Shown here: in pieces, positions 48,078-56,652 of the stretch
How positions within the stretch are numbered: the stretch's first letter is position 1
Layout of the letters: each line of letters begins with the position of its first letter
Origin: Rhizobium etli CFN 42
Lineage (GTDB): Bacteria; Pseudomonadota; Alphaproteobacteria; Rhizobiales; Rhizobiaceae
Assembly (NCBI RefSeq): GCF_000092045.1
Contig: NC_007761.1
Location: 2,173,001-2,237,000, forward strand
Length of the DNA: 64,000 nt
Reading direction: 5' to 3'
Notes under the pieces: model-generated
What the model saw: the letters and a program-made list of their open reading frames with translations, nothing else
The model's database searches: none
What the model was told of the DNA's origin: nothing
Translations under genes and position numbers: made by a program

Positions 48078-48584
48078 CTATGCGTCGATGCCGAGATACC
48101 AGGCGCGCATGCGGGCGATCCGCGCGCGCACCTCGTCATCGGCTGCAGGGCCTGCAAGCAGGCCGGTGTTTTCGGGTGTCACTTGTTCGCCGGTCCGCGC
48201 ATCGACCAGCATGGTCTCGCGCGCTCTGCCGGAGGCGGCATCGCTGAGAAGAAAGGCGAGATCCTCTTCCGGAATATGGCGGCTTCCCCAGGAAAACAGC
48301 GCCATCAGCACCGGAAAGAAATCACGGCCCTTCTCGGTCAGCAGATATTCGTAGCGGGCAGGGCGCTGCTGGTATAGCCGTCGTTCGAACAGCCCCTGAT
48401 CCGTCAGGTGTTTGAGCCGCCGTGTCAGGATGTTCGGCGCCACGCTGAGGCTTTTCTGGAATTCATCGAAGCGCGACAGCCCCTGGAAGGCATCGCGCAG
48501 GATTAGAATGCTCCACCAGTCACCGACGCTGTCGAGCGCGCGCGCCGCCGGGCATTTGAATTGACTGAAGCTAGTCCGTTGCAT
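48078..48584 (-). CDS. HxlR-family transcriptional regulator
   Basis: A 168-residue winged-helix regulator. The HxlR domain covers about residues 10-105: CPAARALDSVGDWWSILILRDAFQG, then SLSVAPNILTRRLKHLTDQGLFERR. The start is uncertain: ATG 48584 gives the usual MxRTSFxxxxCP opening, while ATG 48617 lies in the far arm of the palindrome. A 14-bp inverted repeat spans the start (48579-48621), as expected for autoregulation. It likely controls itself and the ketoacyl synthase that follows. Confidence 0.87.
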   Translation of the reverse strand: MQRTSFSQFKCPAARALDSVGDWWSILILRDAFQGLSRFDEFQKSLSVAPNILTRRLKHLTDQGLFERRLYQQRPARYEYLLTEKGRDFFPVLMALFSWGSRHIPEEDLAFLLSDAASGRARETMLVDARTGEQVTPENTGLLAGPAADDEVRARIARMRAWYLGIDA

Positions 48585-48621
48585 GATGATAGTCACTACA
48601 GCAGTAGCTATCATCATGCAA
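48579..48621 (-). promoter_or_regulatory. Long inverted repeat at the start of the HxlR gene
   Basis: TTGCATGATGATAG (48579-48592) and CTATCATCATGCAA (48608-48621) match over all 14 bases around a 15-base spacer that itself has a CTAC/GTAG dyad. The left arm contains the ATG at 48584. It sits in the 65-base gap between the Nudix gene and the regulator, where the promoter must lie. Confidence 0.75.
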
Positions 48622-48649
48622 GTTACCGTGTGTTGAAAGCTGACTGCCG

Positions 48650-49183
48650 TCAGCGAGGATCGCGCTTTTTGCGACCGCGGACTTCAAATTCGACGAGCAG
48701 CGACTTGAGTTCGATCTCGCGAACGCGTCTTGCCGCTTCATCGGGGCTGACCCATTCGAGAATGCGCTGTCCATGCTCCTTGAAGTCATCGCTGATTTCG
48801 ATGACTTCAACTTGAAACAAGTCGACGATGCAGGGGGCTATGTCCCCATCGTCGAGTTCTTTCAGATAGGTGTAGCGGCCGACCGGCTTTTTCCTTACCG
48901 CTCCGCGCACACCTGCTTCCTCCCAAGCTTCGATTGCCGCCGCTTCAAACGGCTTCTTCCCCTTCATAGGCCATCCTTTCGGAATGACCCAACGGGCGCT
49001 CTCGCGCGATGTAATCACCAGAATTTCGATTCTCGGTCTGTCATCGGTGTAGCGGAAGCAAATCGCGCCGTACTGTTGGCGGAATGCACCGGTAAACAGC
49101 TTCGCAGGAACGGCGGCGAGCTGCCGCAGCAATGGCTGGGACTTGTCTGGTCGAGGTTTGCTGCGCTTTCTCGGAGTCTTCAT
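48650..49183 (-). CDS. Nudix hydrolase (diphosphoinositol-polyphosphate/Ap-type)
   Basis: A 177-residue Nudix protein with a basic N-terminus (TPRKRSKPRPDK). The Nudix helix is EAAAIEAWEEAGV (about 80-92); the two metal-binding glutamates of EEAG are present, but the usual Arg before them is Ile. The WVIPKGWPMKG strand resembles bacterial homologues of diphosphoinositol polyphosphate and diadenosine polyphosphate hydrolases. The substrate is unproven. It is upstream of the HxlR gene but separated from it by the palindrome. Confidence 0.85.
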   Translation of the reverse strand: MKTPRKRSKPRPDKSQPLLRQLAAVPAKLFTGAFRQQYGAICFRYTDDRPRIEILVITSRESARWVIPKGWPMKGKKPFEAAAIEAWEEAGVRGAVRKKPVGRYTYLKELDDGDIAPCIVDLFQVEVIEISDDFKEHGQRILEWVSPDEAARRVREIELKSLLVEFEVRGRKKRDPR

Positions 49184-49322
49184 GGCGATTGAGGCTGTTC
49201 GGTTTGCTTTATTCCTACTCGCCTGAGCATGCTCGCGACCAGATTATGACAATCAGTTGTATGGGCAACCATTCGCCCCTCGGCAGGCGTGGCGCTCGCC
49301 GCCACGCTGCGTCTCTTCCGTC

Positions 49323-50132
49323 TTATTGCCGCCGGAGGGAATTGTGAATCTCCAACAGCTCCGGATACGCGGTACCGTTGCTCGCAAGGACAGGATGGCC
49401 CTTAAACAAATCTTCCCCCTCGGTCGGGAAGGGCAGGTACTCGCCCCCAGCTTCTTTGACCAGGCAGTAGCCTGCCATGCAATCCCAAGCCCGCATGTGG
49501 GGTTCATAGTAGCCGACAAGACGCCCTGCCGCCACATAGGCAAGCATCAGCGCCCCGGAGCCGTTCCGAATGAACGTGCCGCCTCTTGCGAGCAAGGCTG
49601 TTACGATGGCGCCGACAACGTCCGGAGCGACGTGCGTATTGCAGCCGATACCTGTCATGGCATTCTGTATCGTGCGGGAGGGATCGAGCAAAAGCGTCTC
49701 ACCATTCAAGCTCGCCCCAAGGCCAAGGGCTGCGGCATAAAGCTCGTTCGCACAAGGCACCTGGATCACGCCGACCACCGGGACGCCTTGGTGCAGGACA
49801 GCGACCGAAACGCACCACGTCGGCATGCCATTGACGAAAGGCGCGGTGCCGTCGATTGGATCGACAACCCAGGTGTAGCCGGAACTTCCCACTTGATGGC
49901 CGAACTCCTCGCCGAGGAAACCATCCTCGGAATTTGCTGCCGCAACCCGCTCACGCAGAAAGGTCTCGACGTTGCGATCCGCGATCGACACGACATCCTG
50001 AAGATCGCGCTTAGTCTCGATCACGAGAGTCTCGCGCGTGTTGAAATAGTCGAGCGCGAAAGCACCAGCTTCGGCGGCAAGGGATTTGGCCAGGGCGAAG
50101 CGTCGCTCCACGTCGGTGTCATGCATAGTCAT
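49323..50132 (-). CDS. Inositol monophosphatase-family phosphatase
   Basis: A 269-residue magnesium-dependent phosphatase of the IMPase/FIG fold. Metal-binding motifs are present: GEE at 74-76, DPIDGT at 91-96, and WDCMAG near residue 220. I used ATG 50132 because AAAGGATAG lies just upstream. It follows the ABC ATPase by 30 bases and is last in the importer operon. Together with the AfuA-type binding proteins this suggests that it removes phosphate from an imported sugar or inositol phosphate (inference). Confidence 0.87.
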   Translation of the reverse strand: MTMHDTDVERRFALAKSLAAEAGAFALDYFNTRETLVIETKRDLQDVVSIADRNVETFLRERVAAANSEDGFLGEEFGHQVGSSGYTWVVDPIDGTAPFVNGMPTWCVSVAVLHQGVPVVGVIQVPCANELYAAALGLGASLNGETLLLDPSRTIQNAMTGIGCNTHVAPDVVGAIVTALLARGGTFIRNGSGALMLAYVAAGRLVGYYEPHMRAWDCMAGYCLVKEAGGEYLPFPTEGEDLFKGHPVLASNGTAYPELLEIHNSLRRQ

Positions 50133-50162
50133 ATTGCTATCCTTTATTCGCATTCCAAGTGT

Positions 50163-51224
50163 TTAGGCATTGATCAGCGCGATGCCACGGTTCTCGAACC
50201 CGAGTGTGACATCGCTCGAAGGCGGCAGGTTTCTTTCGACTGCATGGTCGATGATGAAGAGCGTTCCGACATCGGTTTCGACCTCATATTCGACATGTCC
50301 GCCGAGATAGGCACTATGGAGCACGCGTCCCGCCAGCCCCTGCTGGCCGGCTGCCGCTATGGTGATCGATCCCGGTCTGACGGCGAGTTTTGCCATGCCG
50401 GCCTTTGCGTTTCGGCCTGGTAAACGATGGTCCACACCGGCCACGCGGATAAGCGCCTCCGTACCTTCGACGCCGATCACCTCGCAAGGGATGACATTGG
50501 CTTCGCCCATGAAATCGGCGATGAAGGACGACGCGGGCGCTTCATAGAGCTCCCGCGGCGTCCCGGACTGGGCGATCTCGCCATCTTTCATGACGATGAT
50601 GCGGTCTGACACCGCCAGAGCCTCGTCCTGGTCATGGGTGACATAGACGGCGGTGAAGCCGAGCCGTTGCTGCAGTTCGCGGATCTCCGTGCGCACCCGG
50701 CGGCGCAGGCGGGCATCGAGGTTGGAGAGCGGTTCGTCAAGCAGCAGCACCTGCGGCTCGAGCACGAGCGCGCGGGCAACCGCGACGCGTTGCTGCTGGC
50801 CGCCGGAAAGCTCGGCCGGCAGGCGATGGCCCATGCCCGCAAGACCGACGAGCTTCAATCCTTCCTCGGCCTTTTCCCGCGCTTCCTTCTTGCCGAGGCC
50901 CGACGACTGCAGACCGTAAGCGACATTATCCAGCGACGTCATATGCGGAAACAGGGCATAGGACTGAAACACCATCGAGACATCGCGCTCATTGGCGGGC
51001 AGCATGGTAACGTCGGCGCCGCCGATCAGAATGCGTCCGGATGTCGGATGCTCGAGCCCGGCCAGCATGCGCAGCGTGGTGGTCTTGCCGCAGCCGGAAG
51101 GGCCGAGCAAGGTCACCAGCGTGCCTGGCTCGATGGAGAGGGAAAGGTCCGGAATGGCCGTGAATGCACCGAAAGACTTGCGAACATTCTGGAAGGTGAC
51201 GCAACCGGGTTTGACGGTGATCAT
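50163..51224 (-). CDS. ABC importer ATPase, AfuC/FbpC type
   Basis: A 353-residue ATP-binding subunit. Walker A is GPSGCGKTTT (about 44-53), the signature LSGGQQQRVAVARAL lies near residue 140, and Walker B is VLLLDEPLSNLDARLR. A C-terminal TOBE-like domain (about 280-350) follows, as in the CysA/PotA/FbpC group. Its ATG overlaps the permease stop (ATGA). Automatic annotation would call it iron or spermidine/putrescine transport; the binding proteins of this operon point instead to a phosphorylated sugar. Confidence 0.9.
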   Translation of the reverse strand: MITVKPGCVTFQNVRKSFGAFTAIPDLSLSIEPGTLVTLLGPSGCGKTTTLRMLAGLEHPTSGRILIGGADVTMLPANERDVSMVFQSYALFPHMTSLDNVAYGLQSSGLGKKEAREKAEEGLKLVGLAGMGHRLPAELSGGQQQRVAVARALVLEPQVLLLDEPLSNLDARLRRRVRTEIRELQQRLGFTAVYVTHDQDEALAVSDRIIVMKDGEIAQSGTPRELYEAPASSFIADFMGEANVIPCEVIGVEGTEALIRVAGVDHRLPGRNAKAGMAKLAVRPGSITIAAAGQQGLAGRVLHSAYLGGHVEYEVETDVGTLFIIDHAVERNLPPSSDVTLGFENRGIALINA

Positions 51225-53452
51225 GCGGTTTTCTCCTGACCGAGAGGAACAGAGGGAGCTGAGCTGGTGCCGGCGACGCGATTTTCGCGGCGTAGTCGGC
51301 GCTCGCCAACGACGAGCTGGAAGCCGGCGATGACACTGCTCATCACCACGATCAGCATGGACGAATAGGCGATCGCCACGCCGTACTCGCCATTCTCGAC
51401 GAGGCCGACGATATAGGACGTGGCCATGTTGTATTCCGCGCTGACGAGGAAGATGACGGCGCTGATCGAGGTTATGGCGCGAACGAAGGAATAGACCAGG
51501 GCAGCGGTGATGGCCGGCCGCAGCAGCGGCAGGATCACCTTGCGGATCGTGCGGAAACTGTCCGCACGCAAAGTCAGCGACGCCTCGTCCAGGCTCTTGT
51601 CGAGCTGGCTCATCGCGGCGATCCCGCCGCGTACGCCGACCGGCATATTGCGGAAGACGAAGCAGAGGATGAGGATCAGCGCCGAGCCGGTCATCTCGAT
51701 CGGAGGCAGGTTGAACGCCATGATATAGCTGACGCCGATGACCGTTCCGGGGATGGCGAAGCTCATCATCAGCGCGAATTCGAAGACGTTCCGCCCGACG
51801 AATTTCTGCCGTACGATGATGTAGGCCGTGAGCAAGCCCACCGCTGCGGTCAGGGGCGCGGAGACGAGCGCGATCTCCATCGTCGTCCAGAAGGAGTTCC
51901 ATGCCACGCCGGTCCACGCGATTGCGCCATTGTCGAAACCCACCGAGAAGGCGCGCGCGTAATGGTCGAGCGTCAGCGAGTTGTCGAGGCCCCAGGTTTT
52001 CACGAAGCCGCCGATCAGAATCATTCCATAGACGACGACGGTGAAGACCATCCACGGAACGACCACCGCATGCACGGCAATGGAAAGGCCGCGCGGCAAC
52101 GCGATGTGAGCGCCGCTGTCGCCCTTGCCGGTGACAGTGGCAAAGCTCTTGCCCGATAGCCAGAAGCGCTGAGCGAGGAATGCCGAGAGCGTGAAACAGA
52201 GGAGCACGATGGCAAGAACGGCGGCGCGCGACGGATCGTTCTGCGATCCGACGACCGCAAAGAAGATTTCCGTCGAAAGCACGCCATGTGTGCCGCCGAG
52301 CACGAGCGGATTGCCGAAATCGGCCATGCTCTCGATGAACCCGATCAGGAAGGCGTTGGCGAGACCCGGTTTCATCAGCGGCAGGGAGACGCGCCAGAAT
52401 GTGCGCCAGCGACCGGCACGCAGGGTCTGCGATGCCTCCTCCATCGACGGGCTGACGCCTTCGACGACGCCGATTAGGACGAGGAAGGCGATCGGCGTAA
52501 AGGAGAGCACCTGGGCGATCCAGATACCGGTGAGCCCATAGAGCCAGCGGCCTGGCTCGATACCCAACAGACTGGACAAGGCCTCGGTGATAACGCCGGC
52601 GCGGCCGAACAGCAGCGTCAGCGCCAGGCCGATGACGAAGGGCGGTGTGATGATCGGCAGCACCGTCAGCAGGCGCAATCCCTTTTTGAACGGAAAGCGC
52701 GTGCGCGTCGCCACCAGCGCAAAGCCGAGGCCGAGCAGGGTCGAGCCCGAAGCGGTCATGACGGCGAGAAGGAGCGTGCGCCAGGCAACGCCGCAACGTT
52801 CTTCGCCCGCTATGCAGCCGAGGCTCCAAATGCCGGGGTCCTGAATGTTGCGTATAAGGCCATCCGGATTGAAGGAGCCATCGAAGTCCTGCACCGAAGC
52901 GATGAACATGCTGCCGATCGGGTAGAAAACGAAGACGGTGACCAGAAACGCGAGAATGCAAATCGAGCCGACGATGAAGGCATCTCCCTTCATCACCCCG
53001 CGTTCGGCCAGTCCGAATGCAAAGAGGAGAACGTAGACGAGCGCCAGGAGGACCGCGCCGGCACCCATCGATGGTTGACCCTCGGACAATATGCCGAACA
53101 GGTTTTCACTGATTGCCCAGGTCCAGCCGGAAAAGCCGATCGCCAACCCCTGCAGAGACAGGAAGACGAGGCCGACGGCGCCGAGCGAGGCGAGCAAGGT
53201 TCCGCGCCGCATCGGATCGCGCACCAGGCGCGCCAAACAGCCGAGCAAAAACAGCAGGACCACGCCGGCAAGCCAAGTTCTTCCATGCTGCAGGATTTGC
53301 AGCAGCCCTGGCGCCGTATCGGCGGAGAACGGGAAGGCAGACGGCCACTTGAATCCGAAGAAGCCGCCCTCGATGCGATACCACGGGACCAGGATCAGGG
53401 CGGCTGCCCCCAGGCCAAGTACGATGTCCAATCGGCGATTGCCACGTCTCAT
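51221..53452 (-). CDS. ABC importer fused permease, AfuB/FbpB type
   Basis: A 743-residue inner-membrane protein in which two permease modules are fused, as in FbpB/AfuB. It has about 12 or more hydrophobic spans and two EAA-type cytoplasmic loops: one at EEASQTLRAGRWRTFWRVSLPLMKP-like sequence near 340-365 and one at DEASLTLRADSFRTIRKVILPLLRP near 640-665. GAGG precedes the ATG. A hairpin lies between it and the binding-protein gene upstream. It is translationally coupled to the ATPase. Confidence 0.92.
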   Translation of the reverse strand: MRRGNRRLDIVLGLGAAALILVPWYRIEGGFFGFKWPSAFPFSADTAPGLLQILQHGRTWLAGVVLLFLLGCLARLVRDPMRRGTLLASLGAVGLVFLSLQGLAIGFSGWTWAISENLFGILSEGQPSMGAGAVLLALVYVLLFAFGLAERGVMKGDAFIVGSICILAFLVTVFVFYPIGSMFIASVQDFDGSFNPDGLIRNIQDPGIWSLGCIAGEERCGVAWRTLLLAVMTASGSTLLGLGFALVATRTRFPFKKGLRLLTVLPIITPPFVIGLALTLLFGRAGVITEALSSLLGIEPGRWLYGLTGIWIAQVLSFTPIAFLVLIGVVEGVSPSMEEASQTLRAGRWRTFWRVSLPLMKPGLANAFLIGFIESMADFGNPLVLGGTHGVLSTEIFFAVVGSQNDPSRAAVLAIVLLCFTLSAFLAQRFWLSGKSFATVTGKGDSGAHIALPRGLSIAVHAVVVPWMVFTVVVYGMILIGGFVKTWGLDNSLTLDHYARAFSVGFDNGAIAWTGVAWNSFWTTMEIALVSAPLTAAVGLLTAYIIVRQKFVGRNVFEFALMMSFAIPGTVIGVSYIMAFNLPPIEMTGSALILILCFVFRNMPVGVRGGIAAMSQLDKSLDEASLTLRADSFRTIRKVILPLLRPAITAALVYSFVRAITSISAVIFLVSAEYNMATSYIVGLVENGEYGVAIAYSSMLIVVMSSVIAGFQLVVGERRLRRENRVAGTSSAPSVPLGQEKTA

Positions 53453-53495
53453 GGCATACCTCGCTTATTTCACGTTGATGAAATGGGAGAATGGA

Positions 53496-53524
53496 GCGGC
53501 ACCCGGATCCCTCCGGGATGCCGC
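53496..53524 (-). other. Intercistronic hairpin between binding protein and permease
   Basis: GCGGCACCCGGA (53496-53507) folds onto TCCGGG (53512-53517) and TGCCGC (53519-53524) with a single bulged base and a 4-nt loop. There is no T-run. As in the ytf operon, it follows the binding-protein gene and may protect its message or reduce permease expression. Confidence 0.6.
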
Positions 53525-53539
53525 GCCGCTCATCGATCT

Positions 53540-54565
53540 TCAGTTGGCAACGGCGCCGACTTCCCGGTCCCAGCGCTCCAGTAGGGCCTTGCGCTTTGCC
53601 GGATCGCCATAGGTCTTGAAGTCGTAGTCGATCAGCTTGATGTCCTCGAACTTCGGCGCTTCCTTCGGCACCTCCGCCGATTTGTTCGATGGCAGCTGGA
53701 AGGACTTGGCATCCTTCATGCGCGATTGTACTTCGGGCCGCAGCGCCCAGTCGTACCAGATCTTGGCGTTGTCGAGATTGCGGGCGCCTTTGATGATCGA
53801 CATGGAGCCGATTTCATAGCCGGTGCCCTCGCATGGCGCGACCGATTTGACCGGAAAGCCTTCGGCGGTCTGGGCGACGGCGTCATGCATGAAGACGATG
53901 CCGAGCGCTGTTTCGCCCCGCGCCGCCGCCTTGACCGGAGCCGAACCGGACTTGGTGTATTGCGAGACGTTGGCGTTCAGTTTTTTCAGATAGTCGATGG
54001 CCTGGTCTTCACCCATGATCTGCACCAGCGAAGCGAGAGCCGTATAGGCCGTGCCCGAGGAGTTCGGATTGGCGATCTGGATTTCGCCCTTCAATTCCGG
54101 CGCCAGGAGATCGGCCCAGCAGCGGGGCTCCTTGTAACCCTTAGTCTTGAAGATCTCGGTGTTGTAACCCCAGCCGAGCGCACCGGCATAGACGCCGACC
54201 GTCTTGAAGCCGGTGCTCTCCGCCTGCTTCCTTGCCCAATCCTGCAGCTGATCGAGCATCGGCGACTTATATTCCAGCGTCAGGTTTTCCGATGCAGCCT
54301 GGACATGCGGATCCCCCGTGCCGGCCCACCAGATGTCGGTCTTCGGGTTGCGAGCCTCGGCGCGTATCTTTGCATAGGTCTCGCCCGACGACAGGCGCAC
54401 CATATTGACCTTGATGTCGTGAGCCTTTTCGAAGTCGCCCCGCATCTGCTCGCAGATGACGACATCGGCCGAGCAGATGAGGTTGAGCTCGCCGGCGGCC
54501 TGGACCGAACCGGCAGCCAGCGCCGTTCCGGCAAAGAGAAGCGTGGAAAGAACTGTCAGTCGCAT
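53540..54565 (-). CDS. AfuA-like periplasmic binding protein 1
   Basis: A 341-residue exported protein, signal peptide ending near VQAAG (about residue 24). It has the family segments DIWWAGTGDPHVQAASENL and NPNSSGTAYTALASL, and FMHDAV...CEGTGYE giving H227, D228 and E251. A His-Asp pair with Glu 24 residues further on is the ligand pattern I recall for the sugar-phosphate-binding AfuA, not the tyrosine pair of ferric-binding FbpA. AGGAGG precedes the ATG. It is the binding protein nearest the permease, so it is the likely transport subunit. Confidence 0.88.
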   Translation of the reverse strand: MRLTVLSTLLFAGTALAAGSVQAAGELNLICSADVVICEQMRGDFEKAHDIKVNMVRLSSGETYAKIRAEARNPKTDIWWAGTGDPHVQAASENLTLEYKSPMLDQLQDWARKQAESTGFKTVGVYAGALGWGYNTEIFKTKGYKEPRCWADLLAPELKGEIQIANPNSSGTAYTALASLVQIMGEDQAIDYLKKLNANVSQYTKSGSAPVKAAARGETALGIVFMHDAVAQTAEGFPVKSVAPCEGTGYEIGSMSIIKGARNLDNAKIWYDWALRPEVQSRMKDAKSFQLPSNKSAEVPKEAPKFEDIKLIDYDFKTYGDPAKRKALLERWDREVGAVAN

Positions 54566-54683
54566 GGGTATCCTCCTGTTGCTTGCGTCTGAGAGGGTGT
54601 TGGGTCAGCGGCACAAGCGCTGCCCCTCGCGGCGCGTCGATCGCACCGTGTTATCGATTGTCGGATGGAAGTCGGATCCCGGC

Positions 54684-55706
54684 CTATTGGGTCGGGGAGA
54701 TCTCGGTGTCGAAGCGGGTCAACAGCCGACTTCGCTCGTCCGACAAGCCGAATGTTGCAAAGTCATAATCCACCATCTTGATCATGGTGATGTCGGGCGC
54801 AGCTGGCGGCAAAGCCGCTTTGGCGTTCGACGGAACCTGGTTCTGGCCGGCCGCAGCGCCTGTCGCCTGGCCTTCGGGACTGAGCGCGAAATCGACGAAT
54901 GCCTGGGCGGCCCTGGCATTGCGGCTACCCTTGACGATGCTGATCGCACCGATTTCGTAACCCGTTCCTTCGCAGGGAGCGACGATGACCAGCGGCGCGC
55001 CCCCTTCCTTCAGGGTAACCGCGTCATGCATGAACGAGATGCCGATCAGGACTTCACCTCGGGCGGCAGCCTTTACCGGCGCCGAGCCGGACCTGGTGTA
55101 CTCGACAATATTGCGGTTAAGGGCGGCCATGTACCGGAACGCCTCCTCTTCGCCGAGGAGCTGCACGAGTGTGGCCAGCATTGTGAAAGCCGTTCCGGAG
55201 GAATTCGGATTGCCGGACTGGATATGGCCGCGATAGACCTCTTTCGTCAGGTCCTGCCAGCAGGTCGGGGCCGGAAGCTTCAGCGCTGCGAGCAGATCGG
55301 AATTATAGGCAAAACCCAAAGCCCCAGCATATATGGCGGCCGACCGTGAGCCGGACATGGCAAAAAAGTTCTGCGCCCAAGGCAGCATATCGTGTTCATG
55401 GTCGGGCTGGTATCGATCGAGCAGATTCTCTGAGGCAGCCTGCAGATGGGCATCACCGGTTCCACCCCACCAGACATCCACAGTCGAATGTGATTTTTCG
55501 GCACGGATCTGATCGAGTATGTCGCCGGTGCTCTTGCGAACCATGGAGATATCGATACCCGCGCGGGCTTCGAACGCTTTTTCCATGGTCATGCACCAGG
55601 CTTCGTCGACGCCGCACAGGACGTTCAATCGCGGCTCGCTCATGCCGTGGCTTGCGCCGCACAGCCAAAAAGCCATGCCCGCAGCTAAAGCGGTCAATAT
55701 TCTCAC
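54684..55706 (-). CDS. AfuA/PgtC-like periplasmic binding protein 2
   Basis: A 340-residue paralogue of the preceding protein. The two align without gaps in the core, with the same H227, D228 and E251 and the same FMHDAV and CEGTGYE segments, but differ in loops and near the N-terminus. The start is GTG 55706 with GGGAGG five bases upstream, giving a signal peptide of about 22 residues. It lies first in the operon, divergent from the response-regulator gene. By analogy with PgtC of Salmonella, a binding-protein-like part of a phosphoglycerate-sensing system, it may sense ligand for the kinase (inference); it may equally be a second transport subunit. Confidence 0.85.
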   Translation of the reverse strand: MRILTALAAGMAFWLCGASHGMSEPRLNVLCGVDEAWCMTMEKAFEARAGIDISMVRKSTGDILDQIRAEKSHSTVDVWWGGTGDAHLQAASENLLDRYQPDHEHDMLPWAQNFFAMSGSRSAAIYAGALGFAYNSDLLAALKLPAPTCWQDLTKEVYRGHIQSGNPNSSGTAFTMLATLVQLLGEEEAFRYMAALNRNIVEYTRSGSAPVKAAARGEVLIGISFMHDAVTLKEGGAPLVIVAPCEGTGYEIGAISIVKGSRNARAAQAFVDFALSPEGQATGAAAGQNQVPSNAKAALPPAAPDITMIKMVDYDFATFGLSDERSRLLTRFDTEISPTQ

Positions 55707-55817
55707 GCAGGCCTCCCTTGGAACCTCCCGTTCCAATCTCCACAGCCAGCATGTCAGATCTTCGCGTCACCGCAATCGAAGAATGGTTACCGATTTTTCA
55801 TCGCCGGGCGGAGCGCC

Positions 55818-55841
55818 GTTACATTCATTACAAATGTGACA
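55818..55841. promoter_or_regulatory. Candidate operator in the divergent importer/two-component promoter
   Basis: GTTACATT (55818-55825), seven bases, AATGTGAC (55833-55840) is an inverted repeat with one mismatch. The same bases also form three TNACA units (55819, 55828, 55837) at exact 9-base spacing. It lies in the 205-base gap between binding protein 2 and the response regulator, and is the best candidate for binding by that regulator. Confidence 0.45.
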
Positions 55842-55911
55842 AACCTCATCATCAGAGTGTCTTTGAACATTGGCGGCGGCATGCCTATGATGGCGCCGGG
55901 AGGATCAAGCG

Positions 55912-56652
55912 GTGCTGAATCAGAAGGTTCGAATTCTGATCGTCGAGGACGATCCGGATATGGCGGAGCTCATCTCCGATCTCATCGAAGCCGAAGGGTG
56001 GATTCCGACCTGCGCGGGATCCGCCGAGGAGGCGACCGATATCCTGGCACGAGAGCAGATGCATCTGGTGCTGGTCGACCACAACCTGCCGCGGACATCA
56101 GGCCGAGCTTTCGCCCAAAAACTGCGATCGGAGGCCAATATCGGTATCGTCATGGTGACGGCAGCCGGCAGTGCCGCCGATCGTGTTCTCGGCCTGGAAA
56201 CCGCTGCGGACGATTATGTCGTCAAGCCGTTCGAACCAATCGAACTGACGGCCCGCATCAAAGCTGTCCTGCGGCGAACCGTGCCGTCGCTGAAACAGGA
56301 AAAGGAGAGTGAGCGGGAGCACGAACGCCCCTCTCTGCTGCTTGGCGATTGGGCCATCGACCTGATGGGCCGGCAAGCCGTCTGCCTCGCCGACCGCAGC
56401 AAAACGCTGACGACGGCCGAATTCGCCCTGCTTGAAATCCTTGCGCAGACCCCCAACCAGCCAGTGAGCCGGGCGCAGATCCTCGATCGGCTTGGCTCGG
56501 AAAGCGATCGCTACATCGACCGCAACGTCGACGTCCTCGTTCTGCGGCTCCGGCGGAAAATCGAACGTAATCCCGACATCCCGCGCCATATCAAGACACG
56601 ACGCGGCAAGGGCTATGTCCTGCACACCGGCGACGGCGAGCCGTCCACGTGA
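55912..56652 (+). CDS. OmpR-family response regulator
   Basis: A 246-residue two-component regulator. The receiver domain (about 1-120) has the acidic pair E12, D13, the phospho-acceptor D56 (LVLVDHNLP) and K105 (VVKPFEP). The C-terminal winged helix (about 145-240) ends PRHIKTRRGKGYVL. The start is GTG with GGGAGG eight bases upstream. Its stop overlaps the kinase start (GTGA), so the pair is co-translated. It probably regulates the divergent importer operon. Confidence 0.93.
   Translation: MLNQKVRILIVEDDPDMAELISDLIEAEGWIPTCAGSAEEATDILAREQMHLVLVDHNLPRTSGRAFAQKLRSEANIGIVMVTAAGSAADRVLGLETAADDYVVKPFEPIELTARIKAVLRRTVPSLKQEKESEREHERPSLLLGDWAIDLMGRQAVCLADRSKTLTTAEFALLEILAQTPNQPVSRAQILDRLGSESDRYIDRNVDVLVLRLRRKIERNPDIPRHIKTRRGKGYVLHTGDGEPST

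Noticed and set aside
50163..54565. Ferric iron importer (FbpABC)
   Set aside because: The binding proteins lack the tyrosine pair expected for ferric binding and have the HD...GYE pattern instead; no Fur-like site was seen.
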